From assembly GCF_002735705.1 (NCBI RefSeq), contig NZ_PDZL01000004.1, positions 1 to 64,000 on the forward strand: a DNA stretch of 64,000 nucleotides. The letters are read 5' to 3'. The position numbers and the translations under genes were made by a program. Below, one piece after another: positions 8,287-15,927 of the stretch. Under the pieces are notes generated by a model. That model saw nothing but the letters and a program-made list of their open reading frames with translations, was not told the origin of the DNA and did no database searches. Every line of letters begins with the position of its first letter. The stretch's first letter is position 1. The DNA is from Janthinobacterium sp. BJB426. GTDB taxonomy: Bacteria; Pseudomonadota; Gammaproteobacteria; Burkholderiales; Burkholderiaceae_D.

Positions 8287-9168
8287 TCACGCCGCCAGTG
8301 CCGCCCGCACACTGCCGTCCGCGCCGGCCAACAATGCCTGTGCCTGGTTTGTGTTGATTTTTTTGATCAAGGCAACAATCGCCACCTTGACGTGAAATTG
8401 GCATTGCTCCAGCACGGTCCTGGCCTGCACTTCGCTGGCACCGGTGGCATGCATGGTCAGACGCACCGCCCGCCAGATCAGCTTGGCGTTGGTCGGCTTC
8501 AAGTCTACCATCAAGTTTCCGTAAGTTTTATGCAAACCCACCATCAGCGCGCTGGAAATCGTATTCAGGGTGATTTTTTGCGCCGTGCCCGCCTTCAGAC
8601 GGGTGCTGCCAGAAATGACTTCCATACCCGTGTCGAGCACGATACCGCATTGCGCCTCGTGTGCCACGGGGGCATCCACATTGTTGGCGATGCCTATCGT
8701 CAAGGCGCCCGCCTTGCGCGCGGCCAGCAAGGCGCCCAGCACATACGGCGTGGCACCGGAGGCGGCCAGCAGGATCACCACATCATTGACCTGCGGCTGC
8801 AGGGCCAGCAAATCCTTCTCACCTTGCGATAAATCATCTTCGGCCCCTTCGACTGCCGTAAACATCGCGCCCGCGCCGCCGGCCAGGATGGCGACGGCCC
8901 GCTCGGGCGGCCAGGAAAACGTAGGATTCAATTCAACGCTGTCGAGCACGCCCAAGCGGCCGGACGTGCCCGCGCCCACGTACAGCAGGCGTCCGCCGGC
9001 CGCGATGCGGGGCAGGGCGGCCGTGATGGCGGCAGCGATGTCGGGCGACGCCAGCCGCACGGATTCGACGGCCCAGAACTGGTCATCGACCAGCGCCGCC
9101 ACCAGTTGCTCCACCGGATACAAGTCCAGGTCCGGATGCCGCCGGCTCGGGGTTTCAGTTTTCAACAT
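8287..9168 (-). CDS. murQ: N-acetylmuramic acid 6-phosphate etherase
   Basis: Cleaves the lactyl ether of MurNAc-6-phosphate to GlcNAc-6-phosphate and D-lactate in the cytoplasm. The 293-residue protein has the SIS-fold signature GAGTSGRLGVLDSVE (residues 66-80). Glu79 and Glu110 (VEGAED) match E. coli MurQ catalytic Glu83 and Glu114. The start at 9168 gives the usual family length; an in-frame start at 9210 adds an unrelated 14 residues. It is the first gene of the minus-strand salvage block and is divergent from the AraC gene, so the operon promoter should lie in 9169-9355. No murP or anmK is adjacent. Confidence 0.95.
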   Translation of the reverse strand: MLKTETPSRRHPDLDLYPVEQLVAALVDDQFWAVESVRLASPDIAAAITAALPRIAAGGRLLYVGAGTSGRLGVLDSVELNPTFSWPPERAVAILAGGAGAMFTAVEGAEDDLSQGEKDLLALQPQVNDVVILLAASGATPYVLGALLAARKAGALTIGIANNVDAPVAHEAQCGIVLDTGMEVISGSTRLKAGTAQKITLNTISSALMVGLHKTYGNLMVDLKPTNAKLIWRAVRLTMHATGASEVQARTVLEQCQFHVKVAIVALIKKINTNQAQALLAGADGSVRAALAA

Positions 9169-9355
9169 GATTTCAGAACATGGTTGAACGTGAAACCAGT
9201 TTAATACCAACGGGCGAGATCAACCATGAAAGGTTGGCGGACGGGCATAACGGGCGTTTATGGCTGGCGCAGGAGCGTGGCGTACTACTTGTACTTCGAT
9301 ACGCCCCCGTTTGTGTCTATACTTCCGTTCGACGCCAACATCCACGACACGCCCC

Positions 9356-10414
9356 ATGATCGCTCGCCAATTGCTGTTCCTGTTTAGCGCCCTGGGCGCC
9401 ATCAACGGCATTTTCCTGGCCGTCTATTTTTTCAGCCGTCGGCCTCGCTGCCTGGCCGACTGCATGCTCGGTGCATTGCTGCTTGCCGTCGGGGTGCGCA
9501 CCGCCAAATCCGCCTTCCTCTACTTCAACCCGGCGATCGCCATCGAATTCCGCCAACTGGGCCTGTCGGCTTGCCTGCTGATCGGTCCCCTGACCTATCT
9601 CTATGTGCACTCTTTCATCGCCGGGCGCGCGCAACTGCCTGCCGGCCAGCAATGGCGCTGGCATCTCGGCCTGTCCTTCCTGATCATTGGCATAGGCGTT
9701 GCCTTTCCGTATTCCGCATATCGTTCCGTGTGGGACCTGTCGAGTCATGCCATTCATGTGTTCTGGCTAGGCTACCTGCTGGCGGCCGCCAGGCTGCTCT
9801 GGCAAAGCCGCCATGCATGGCTGAACGACGGACAGCGGATGGCGACCAGCAGCGTGCTCCTGCTAAGCGTCTTTGCCGGCAGCGGTGTCATGCTGGCGGC
9901 GTACGCGAGCACGCCGTTCACGTCCTATATTGTCGGCGCCTTGTCGTTCACCTTCTCGCTGCATGTGGCGGTCATGGTCTTTCTGCTGAGAAAGGAAACC
10001 TCGACGCCTGCCGATCTGAGGCAGAAATACCAGCATAGCCGCCTGACGCACGAAGATGGGCTTGCCGTGCTCGCTGCGCTGGAACAACAGATGAGCGGGC
10101 AACAATCCTATCTGAATCCGAACCTGACCCTGGCCCAACTGGCCAAGCGGGCGGGATGCACGCAGGCGCAGGTATCGCAGGTGCTCAATGACAAGCTGAG
10201 CAAGAGCTTCACTACCTACGTCAACGAATACCGTATCGCCGAAGCGAAACAGGTATTGACGGACGAACCGCAACTGAACATGGATATCGTTGCCGAGCGC
10301 TGCGGGTTCAATTCCAGTTCCACCTTCTACTCGACCTTCAAGAAAGTTGCTGGGCAAACGCCCGCCAGCTTCCGCGCCCAATCCAGCCAGGCGACCAGGG
10401 CCATTTCCGCGTAA
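9356..10414 (+). CDS. AraC-family regulator with N-terminal membrane domain
   Basis: A 352-residue regulator. Residues 1 to about 215 contain roughly seven hydrophobic segments (starting LLFLFSALGAINGIFLAVYF), and the C-terminal 110 residues form an AraC double helix-turn-helix with the signature CGFNSSSTFYSTFKK. The start at 9356 removes an unrelated basic leader. A TATACT -10-like box is at 9318-9323. Membrane-anchored AraC proteins of this type sense signals at the inner membrane. It is divergent from murQ and lies 142 bases upstream of the exported NTF2/DJ-1 gene, its most likely target; murQ is an alternative. Confidence 0.85.
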   Translation: MIARQLLFLFSALGAINGIFLAVYFFSRRPRCLADCMLGALLLAVGVRTAKSAFLYFNPAIAIEFRQLGLSACLLIGPLTYLYVHSFIAGRAQLPAGQQWRWHLGLSFLIIGIGVAFPYSAYRSVWDLSSHAIHVFWLGYLLAAARLLWQSRHAWLNDGQRMATSSVLLLSVFAGSGVMLAAYASTPFTSYIVGALSFTFSLHVAVMVFLLRKETSTPADLRQKYQHSRLTHEDGLAVLAALEQQMSGQQSYLNPNLTLAQLAKRAGCTQAQVSQVLNDKLSKSFTTYVNEYRIAEAKQVLTDEPQLNMDIVAERCGFNSSSTFYSTFKKVAGQTPASFRAQSSQATRAISA

Positions 10415-10418
10415 GACC

Positions 10419-10442
10419 ACTCCGGAAACGCCATTCCGGAGT
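10419..10442 (+). terminator. Hairpin after the AraC gene
   Basis: Perfect 9-bp stem ACTCCGGAA / TTCCGGAGT with a 6-base loop, beginning five bases after the AraC stop. Only scattered T follows, so it is a weak intrinsic terminator or a 3'-end stabiliser. Confidence 0.45.
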
Positions 10443-10480
10443 CTGAAATCCTGTTTGGCGACATCAATTCCCCTGCATTT

Positions 10481-10493
10481 CGATAACTTATCG
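10481..10493. promoter_or_regulatory. Candidate operator upstream of the NTF2/DJ-1 gene
   Basis: Perfect 6-1-6 inverted repeat CGATAA-C-TTATCG, 64 bases upstream of the ATG. A second, looser repeat (CAACGA/TCGTTG) lies just downstream. These are the only symmetric elements in the gap and could bind the adjacent AraC regulator. Sequence evidence only. Confidence 0.3.
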
Positions 10494-10556
10494 ACCAACA
10501 ACGATCTGCAATAGTCGTTGCTCCGATAAACGCAGTTCTTCATTCAGGGTAAAGTC

Positions 10557-11690
10557 ATGATTCAGTTTTTATTGCGAACGGTACTCGCCTGTTGCTTGCT
10601 AAGCATCACCGCCGTCGGCACCGCCGCAACCGCAGACCAGGACGAAAATGCCGTCCGGGAAACCGTGGGCTTGTATCTGCATGGCACCAGCTTCAACGTA
10701 CAGGACGAAATCAACCAGGCCTTCCAAGCGAATTCCCGCCTTTACCTCGACGGCAAAAACGATACCGAATGGGAGTTGAGCGGTCCGGAATACGCCAAAC
10801 TCTTTAGCGAGGAGAAAAAAGGGCAATTCAATGGACGCCACGGACGGCTGATTAAAGTGGATGTCAGCGGCAAGGTGGCCACGGCCAAGGCCGAGATCCA
10901 CATTCCCCAGCAAGGGGTCCGTTACGTGGATGTCTTTCTTTTGAAAAAGATCGCCGGCAACTGGAAGATCATCAGCAAGTCGGCCCATCGCGAGCCAGCA
11001 GCTCCGCGCCACGCACGCAAGGTGCTGCTGGTGGCGTCGAATGTGCATCAATATCCGGGCACAAAAATTAATGCAGGCAATAATTTCCCCGAACTGGCCT
11101 ATACCTATGATGCCTTTCGCAAAGCAGGGTACGCGGTCGACTTCGTCAGTCCCGAGGGGGGCGCCATTCCCCTGGAAATGATCGTCACGTCGGACGCGCT
11201 GCTCAAGAAGTACCTGTACGACAGTGATTTCATGTGGGCACTGGCCCATACCAGGCCCGTCGCCGAGGTCAAGGCAGACGAGTACGCGGGCATGGCTTTC
11301 GTCGGCGGCGGCGCGGCCATCGTCGGCATCCCGGAAAACAAGCCGCTGCAGGACATCGCCTTGCGTATCTACGAACAACAAGGCGGAGTGATCGCGGCCA
11401 TCTGTCATGGCACCGAGGGCATCAAGAACCTGAAGCTCAGTGACGGTACTTTCCTGATCCAGGGCAAGACGCTCACCTCGTTCCCCGATGCGTATCTCAA
11501 CAAGGAATCGCCGGTATACAAGGCCTATCCCTTTTCGGCGGAAGCCAGCATCAAGCGCCATGGCGGCATTTTCAGGCACGGCGCCAATGGCAAGAGTCAC
11601 GTCGAGGTCGATGGCCGGCTGGTGACCGGCATGAGCTGGGAGTCGTCCGTCGGCGTGGCGGAATCCATGATCCGCCTGCTCGAACAGTAG
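10557..11690 (+). CDS. Secreted NTF2-like / DJ-1-PfpI fusion protein
   Basis: The 377-residue protein has a Sec signal peptide (about residues 1-23), an NTF2-like (lumazine-binding-type) domain at about 28-145, and a DJ-1/PfpI glutamine-amidotransferase-like domain from about 155 to the end. The nucleophile elbow AAICHGTEG puts the conserved cysteine at residue 283, and a PEGG segment carries a conserved acidic residue. DJ-1/PfpI proteins act as chaperones, glyoxalases or proteases and are mostly cytoplasmic. Export together with an NTF2 partner domain is unusual. It follows the membrane AraC gene and is likely controlled by it. The reaction is unknown. Confidence 0.8.
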   Translation: MIQFLLRTVLACCLLSITAVGTAATADQDENAVRETVGLYLHGTSFNVQDEINQAFQANSRLYLDGKNDTEWELSGPEYAKLFSEEKKGQFNGRHGRLIKVDVSGKVATAKAEIHIPQQGVRYVDVFLLKKIAGNWKIISKSAHREPAAPRHARKVLLVASNVHQYPGTKINAGNNFPELAYTYDAFRKAGYAVDFVSPEGGAIPLEMIVTSDALLKKYLYDSDFMWALAHTRPVAEVKADEYAGMAFVGGGAAIVGIPENKPLQDIALRIYEQQGGVIAAICHGTEGIKNLKLSDGTFLIQGKTLTSFPDAYLNKESPVYKAYPFSAEASIKRHGGIFRHGANGKSHVEVDGRLVTGMSWESSVGVAESMIRLLEQ

Positions 11691-11692
11691 AT

Positions 11693-12433
11693 TTATGGAG
11701 CGCGGCGCATTTCCGCCACAAAATCGTAATGATCGCTGCGGCAATACGAATGCGTCAGTTCCACCGCTTCGCCCGACTCCAGGTAGGCGATGCGCGTGAT
11801 GAACAGCACGGCCTGGCCATCGGGGATGCCCAGTTGCTTGGCCAGCACATCCGTCGCATTCATGGCGCGGATGTGCTGCAAGGCGCGCACGGGGGACTTC
11901 TTGATGCTGCTCAAGTATTCATACAGCGAGTCACCCATGGCGGCCGGGTCCGGCACCACGCTGAAGGGCAGCACGCTGACTTCATACGCCATCACGACGT
12001 CGTCAGCCAGGCGCAGGCGCTCGAGGCGCGCCACTTTCGTGTTCTGCGCCAAGCCCAGGCTCAGCTGTTCATCGCTGCTGGCGATGACGACTTCGCGCTT
12101 GAGCCAGCGCGAGCCGGGGCGGTAGCCGCGCTGCTGCAGCTGCTCGGAAAAGCTCGACAAATTCGACAGCGGCTGTTCGATGCGCGGGGCAATATAGTTG
12201 CCCGAACCGCGGCGGCGCACGACGAGACCTTGCTCTACGAGCTGGTCGATGGCCTTGCGGGCAGTCACGCGCGATACGTCGAGCAGTTCGGACAGGGTAC
12301 GTTCAGATGGCAGGGCCTGGTCTACCTGGTAGCGGCCGTTGCGTACGTCATCGCTCAGCTTGCGGGCGATCTGCATATATAAAGGCGAATTGTCATTTAA
12401 ATCGACCTTGAGTTCTACGCTGGTCTGGCTCAT
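11693..12433 (-). CDS. GntR-family regulator with UTRA domain (HutC/NagR type)
   Basis: The 246-residue regulator has a winged helix at about residues 16-80 (PSERTLSELLDVSRVTARKA) and a UTRA ligand domain at about 100-240. UTRA members include NagR/NagQ, which sense amino-sugar phosphates. An AGGAG site lies in the leader. It is divergent from the serine hydrolase gene across a 227-base AT-rich gap, and three bases separate its stop from that of the DJ-1 fusion. Given the murQ block nearby, an amino-sugar phosphate is a reasonable effector guess. Confidence 0.88.
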   Translation of the reverse strand: MSQTSVELKVDLNDNSPLYMQIARKLSDDVRNGRYQVDQALPSERTLSELLDVSRVTARKAIDQLVEQGLVVRRRGSGNYIAPRIEQPLSNLSSFSEQLQQRGYRPGSRWLKREVVIASSDEQLSLGLAQNTKVARLERLRLADDVVMAYEVSVLPFSVVPDPAAMGDSLYEYLSSIKKSPVRALQHIRAMNATDVLAKQLGIPDGQAVLFITRIAYLESGEAVELTHSYCRSDHYDFVAEMRRAP

Positions 12434-12538
12434 ACAGTTCTCCTTGTCCTCCTAGTGTAATAGCGATGGCGCTTGCGCGTAGCCCGTCCACCCATGAATA
12501 AATGGAAAATGACCATAAATAACGGTTATACACTTAAA

Positions 12539-12578
12539 AAAACAATGTTTTACCGTACGTATAGCTTTGCATTATAGA
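12539..12578 (+). promoter_or_regulatory. Promoter with overlapping inverted repeat ahead of the serine hydrolase
   Basis: Plus-strand -35 TTTACC (12549-12554), 18-bp spacer and -10 TATAGA (12573-12578). A perfect inverted repeat AAAACA-A-TGTTTT (12539-12551) overlaps the -35, as a repressor operator would. The divergent GntR gene makes its product the obvious candidate. The whole gap 12434-12660 is markedly AT-rich and holds nothing coding. Confidence 0.4.
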
Positions 12579-12660
12579 TAAATAAGCAATTTTCATTAGC
12601 GTAGTCAACCATCCCGCCCTATGCTGGTGGCGCCTCCACCACATCGCAAAACAGGGAAAC

Positions 12661-13995
12661 ATGCACAATAAAATGACGGGCTTACTGGGCTTGCTGCTGC
12701 TGGGCACGACCTGGAGCGCGCTGGCCGCCCCGCCCGGCAGTGGCATGCAGCAAGACCATCAGCGCGCGCTCGATGCCACGCTGGCCGCCATCGTCGATGA
12801 TGCGGCCCACCCGCTGGCCAGCCTGTCCGTGCTGGCCATCCGCCAGGGCAAGGTGTCGTATCAGCAACAATTTGGCTACCGGCATATCGGCGCCACGCCG
12901 GCGGACAGCTTGCCCGTGACGCCGGCCACTCTGTTCCGCATCGCTTCCGTATCAAAGATGATGACCACCGTGGGCCTGATGCGGCTGGTCGAGCAGGGCA
13001 AGCTGAGCCTGGACCAGGACGTGGGCATCTATCTGGGCTTTTCCCTGCGCAACCCGCACTTTCCCCAGCAAACCGTCACCCTGCGCAGCCTGCTCAGCCA
13101 CACTTCCTCGCTGCGCGATGCGGGCGGCTATGCCTGGGGACCGGAACGCAGCTTGCGCGACGTGTTTACGGCCGGCGGCGATACGATGTGGGATGCGGCC
13201 GCGGCGCCGGGCCGCTACTTTATGTATTCCAACCTGAACTGGGGCGTGATCGGCACGGTGATGGAAAAAGTCACGGGCGAGCGCTTCGACTTGCTGATGC
13301 GGCGTCTGCTGCTCGATCCCCTCGATGTGCGCGGCGGCTACAACCCGGCGGCCTTTCCGGCGGAAGACGTGGCGAACACGGCCACCTTGTACCGCAAGCG
13401 CACGCTGGAGACGGAAGTGTGGCAGCCGCAAGGGCCGTGGATCGCCCAAGCCGACGATTTTTACACACATCCACCGGCCAACATGGCCAGCTATGTGATC
13501 GGCAGCAACGCCACCGTCTTCAGTCCCACGGGCGGCTTGCGCATTTCCGCCGCGGGACTGGGCAAGGTCATGCAAATGCTGCTCGACGGCGGCCGCTACC
13601 AGAATCAACAACTGTTGCAACCGGCCAGCATCGCGCTGATGTTTGGTCGCCAATGGCAACTGGCACCCGATGCCCACAATGGCGACAGCGAGCGGGGCCT
13701 GTACCGCGCCTGGGGCCTGGGCAACCAGCAGTTCGATGCAGTGGCGGGGCAGGGCAACGGCCTGGTCGAGGGCGCCAGTTTCGCGGCCGTGGGACACCTG
13801 GGCGACGCGTATGGCCTCGTGTCCGCCTTCGTGCTCGATTTCAAGAACAGGAACGGCATGGTGATGCTGGTGGGCGGCACGGGCAGCGATCCCGAACACT
13901 ATCCTGGCGCCTATTCCGCCATGGGACGCAGCGAGGAATTGATACTCACCGCGCTCTACCGTGGTGCGATAGATAACAATCAGTCCGTGCATTGA
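12661..13995 (+). CDS. Exported serine hydrolase, class C beta-lactamase/PBP4B-like
   Basis: The 444-residue protein has a signal peptide ending near ALAAPP (residue 23) and the three penicillin-recognising motifs: SVSK (Ser96, Lys99), YSN (189-191) and HLG (379-381). The HLG in place of KTG fits the esterase/D-peptidase branch rather than an efficient beta-lactamase. E. coli keeps a related protein, YfeW/PBP4B, next to murQ. Here the gene lies 3.5 kb from murQ and faces the GntR regulator, so a role trimming D-Ala from peptidoglycan or muropeptides in the periplasm is plausible. Ribosome site AGGGA. Confidence 0.82.
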   Translation: MHNKMTGLLGLLLLGTTWSALAAPPGSGMQQDHQRALDATLAAIVDDAAHPLASLSVLAIRQGKVSYQQQFGYRHIGATPADSLPVTPATLFRIASVSKMMTTVGLMRLVEQGKLSLDQDVGIYLGFSLRNPHFPQQTVTLRSLLSHTSSLRDAGGYAWGPERSLRDVFTAGGDTMWDAAAAPGRYFMYSNLNWGVIGTVMEKVTGERFDLLMRRLLLDPLDVRGGYNPAAFPAEDVANTATLYRKRTLETEVWQPQGPWIAQADDFYTHPPANMASYVIGSNATVFSPTGGLRISAAGLGKVMQMLLDGGRYQNQQLLQPASIALMFGRQWQLAPDAHNGDSERGLYRAWGLGNQQFDAVAGQGNGLVEGASFAAVGHLGDAYGLVSAFVLDFKNRNGMVMLVGGTGSDPEHYPGAYSAMGRSEELILTALYRGAIDNNQSVH

Positions 13996-13996
13996 A

Positions 13997-14029
13997 ATGG
14001 TGCATTCCTGAAAGTTATGGCTGCACCAT
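13997..14029. promoter_or_regulatory. Inverted repeat upstream of dadA
   Basis: Arms ATGGTGCA (13997-14004) and TGCACCAT (14022-14029) are exact complements separated by 17 bases, between the serine hydrolase stop and the dadA start. It may be an operator for dadA or a hairpin ending the upstream transcript; no T-run follows. Confidence 0.35.
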
Positions 14030-14115
14030 GATGTTTCATTGGCTGCCTTGGCGGCCAGCCTCTAAGCTCTTCCCGAATGCTTCCGCACCATGGGAGCGCA
14101 ACGCAGCGAGGCAAC

Positions 14116-15363
14116 ATGCAGCAACAAGTCATCATCATCGGCGGCGGCGTCGTCGGTCTGACATCGGCCTGGTGGCTGGCCGAGGCCGGCTACAAGGTCA
14201 CGGTACTGGAACGTAATGAACAGGTGGCGATCGCCGCCAGCTACCGCAATGGCGGCCAGCTCAGCTATCGTTATGTGGCGCCCCTGGCGGACGCGGGCGT
14301 ACCCTTCAAGGCCCTGCAATGGCTGCTGCAGAAAGATGGTCCGCTGCGCTTCCGTCCCGAGGCCGACTGGCGCCAATGGCGCTGGATGGCCAGTTTCCTG
14401 CGCAATTGCAATGCCGCCAGCAACGCCCGCACGACGGCCAAGCTGCTGGAATTAGGCGAACTGAGCCGCGCCGGCATGGCGCAGCTGGAACTGACCGTGC
14501 CGCCCGAAGCGTATGCCTGGCGCGATGCAGGCAAACTCATCGTCTACCGTTCGCCCGCCATCTTTCAACGGGCCGTGGCGCGGCCCGAATCGGAAGAAGC
14601 GCGCCTCGTCCTGTCGCCGACGGAGGCGGTACAGCGCGAACCGGCGCTGGCCGCCCTGCAGAATTCATTGGCAGGCGGCATCTTTACGCAAGGCGAGGCG
14701 GTGGCCGATTGCCACGCCTTTTGCCTGGCCCTGGAAGCGCGCCTGCTGCAGCACCCGAATTGTTCGCTCATATTAAAAGGCGAGGCGCGCCGCCTCGTCA
14801 CGCACAAGGGCAGGATCACGGGCGCCGACACCAGCCTGGGCCTATTGCAGGCAGATCACTATGTGCTGGCGGCCGGCATCCAGAGCCGCGACCTGGCCGC
14901 CACGGCGGGCATTTACCTGCCCCTGTACCCGCTGAAAGGCTACAGCCTGACGGCGCCCATCCGCGCGCAAGACCGGCCGCCCGAGATCAGCATCACGGAT
15001 TTTGAGCGCAAGGTGCTGTATGCGCGCATTGGTGGCGACCTGCGCGTGGCCGCCATGGTCGACATGGTGGGCGCCGACAACAGCATCGACTGGAACCGCA
15101 TCGCCGGCCTGACGCGGCTGGCGCGCGAAGCCATGCCGCACGGCGCCGATTACGACCAGGCCACGGCCTGGGCCGGTTTGCGTCCCGCCACGCCGAACAG
15201 CGCGCCGCTGGTGGGTGCCAGCAAATATGCGAACTTGTGGCTCAACGTGGGCCACGGCCCGCTGGGCTTCACCTTTGCCGCCGGCACGGCGCGCATCCTG
15301 GCCGACCTCATGGCCGGCAAGGCGCCGCCGTTCGCGCTGGACTTCCTCAGTCCGAAAAAATAG
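14116..15363 (+). CDS. dadA: D-amino-acid dehydrogenase, DadA-like FAD oxidoreductase
   Basis: The 415-residue DAO-family flavoprotein begins with the dinucleotide-binding signature IIIGGGVVGLTSAWWLAE and a following acidic residue that binds the FAD ribose. Length and overall pattern fit DadA, which oxidises D-Ala and other D-amino acids to keto acids at the inner membrane, feeding electrons to quinone. The ATG at 14116 follows a GCGAGG site. With ddpX upstream it could burn D-Ala released from wall peptides. No alanine racemase (dadX) is adjacent, so a broader D-amino-acid or glycine-oxidase-like specificity cannot be excluded. Confidence 0.8.
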   Translation: MQQQVIIIGGGVVGLTSAWWLAEAGYKVTVLERNEQVAIAASYRNGGQLSYRYVAPLADAGVPFKALQWLLQKDGPLRFRPEADWRQWRWMASFLRNCNAASNARTTAKLLELGELSRAGMAQLELTVPPEAYAWRDAGKLIVYRSPAIFQRAVARPESEEARLVLSPTEAVQREPALAALQNSLAGGIFTQGEAVADCHAFCLALEARLLQHPNCSLILKGEARRLVTHKGRITGADTSLGLLQADHYVLAAGIQSRDLAATAGIYLPLYPLKGYSLTAPIRAQDRPPEISITDFERKVLYARIGGDLRVAAMVDMVGADNSIDWNRIAGLTRLAREAMPHGADYDQATAWAGLRPATPNSAPLVGASKYANLWLNVGHGPLGFTFAAGTARILADLMAGKAPPFALDFLSPKK

Positions 15364-15372
15364 CCGGCCAAG

Positions 15373-15390
15373 GCGGCGCGCACGCGCCGC
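15373..15390 (+). other. GC-rich hairpin after dadA
   Basis: GCGGCGCG-CA-CGCGCCGC is a perfect inverted repeat ten bases after the dadA stop. It lacks a T-run and may act as a 3' stabiliser or weak terminator. Confidence 0.4.
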
Positions 15391-15443
15391 TGCCGATATG
15401 GCGGATAATTGCGGAACTTTCCTGTTCCCCTATCCGTCAGCGC

Positions 15444-15887
15444 ATGCCCACACCCTCGACATCTGCCGCCTGCCCCTGTGGCGGCGCCTCCTACGCCAGT
15501 TGCTGCGGCCCGTATATCGCGGGCGACGCCTTGCCGCCCACGGCCGAAGCCCTGATGCGTTCGCGCTACACGGCGTTCACCTTGCGCGACGAGCCGTATC
15601 TGCTTGCCACCTGGCACGCCAGCACCCGTCCCGCCGACGCTTTATTTGCCGAAGAAGAAAAAGTCCACTGGCTGGGACTTGAGGTAAAATCTGCTTTACG
15701 TTTACGTCAACGTAAAGCAGTATCAGCAGATCAAGCCGAAGAGATACACCGCGATAGCGTGGAATTCGTAGCCCGCTACAAGGTCAACGGCCGCGCGCAC
15801 CGCCTGCATGAAGTGAGTCGCTTCGTGCGCGAAGCCGGTGACGGTGGCATGCGTTGGTTTTATCTCGACGGCAGTTTTCCCGAATAG
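15444..15887 (+). CDS. ychJ: YchJ-family protein (UPF0225, SEC-C motif)
   Basis: A 147-residue cytoplasmic protein of the YchJ family. It starts with a cysteine-rich SEC-C-like metal motif (CPCGGASYASCCGPY, residues 10-24) and continues with an NTF2-like fold (ALMRSRYTAFTLRDEPYL). The function is not established. Within the gene, bases 15691-15720 form a perfect 12-bp palindrome, and codons there (TTA, CGT, TCA, GTA) are unlike the GC-rich rest, suggesting selection at the DNA level. The gene ends 40 bases before mccB. Confidence 0.88.
   Translation: MPTPSTSAACPCGGASYASCCGPYIAGDALPPTAEALMRSRYTAFTLRDEPYLLATWHASTRPADALFAEEEKVHWLGLEVKSALRLRQRKAVSADQAEEIHRDSVEFVARYKVNGRAHRLHEVSRFVREAGDGGMRWFYLDGSFPE
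15685..15720 (+). promoter_or_regulatory. Palindromic operator candidate inside ychJ, upstream of the leucine/biotin operon
   Basis: Perfect inverted repeat CTGCTTTACGTT (15691-15702), loop TACGTC, AACGTAAAGCAG (15709-15720). A TAAAAT -10-like box (15685-15690) directly abuts it. It lies about 210 bases upstream of mccB and within coding sequence whose codons are atypically AT-rich. ACGT-centred palindromes with TTTACG/CGTAAA ends resemble operators attributed by comparative genomics to LiuR, the MerR-family regulator of leucine degradation in Proteobacteria. That match is from memory and not verified. Confidence 0.45.
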
Positions 15888-15927
15888 CGCGACCCGAGAG
15901 ACCGGGCGATCATAAAAAGGAACCGCA

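Noticed and set aside
12661..13995. Class C beta-lactamase (resistance gene)
   Set aside because: The SxxK and YSN motifs fit, but HLG replaces KTG and the protein is longer and divergent. A PBP4B/esterase-type hydrolase is more likely.
13997..14029. NtrC binding site upstream of dadA
   Set aside because: The arms are in the opposite orientation and far too widely spaced compared with the NtrC consensus.
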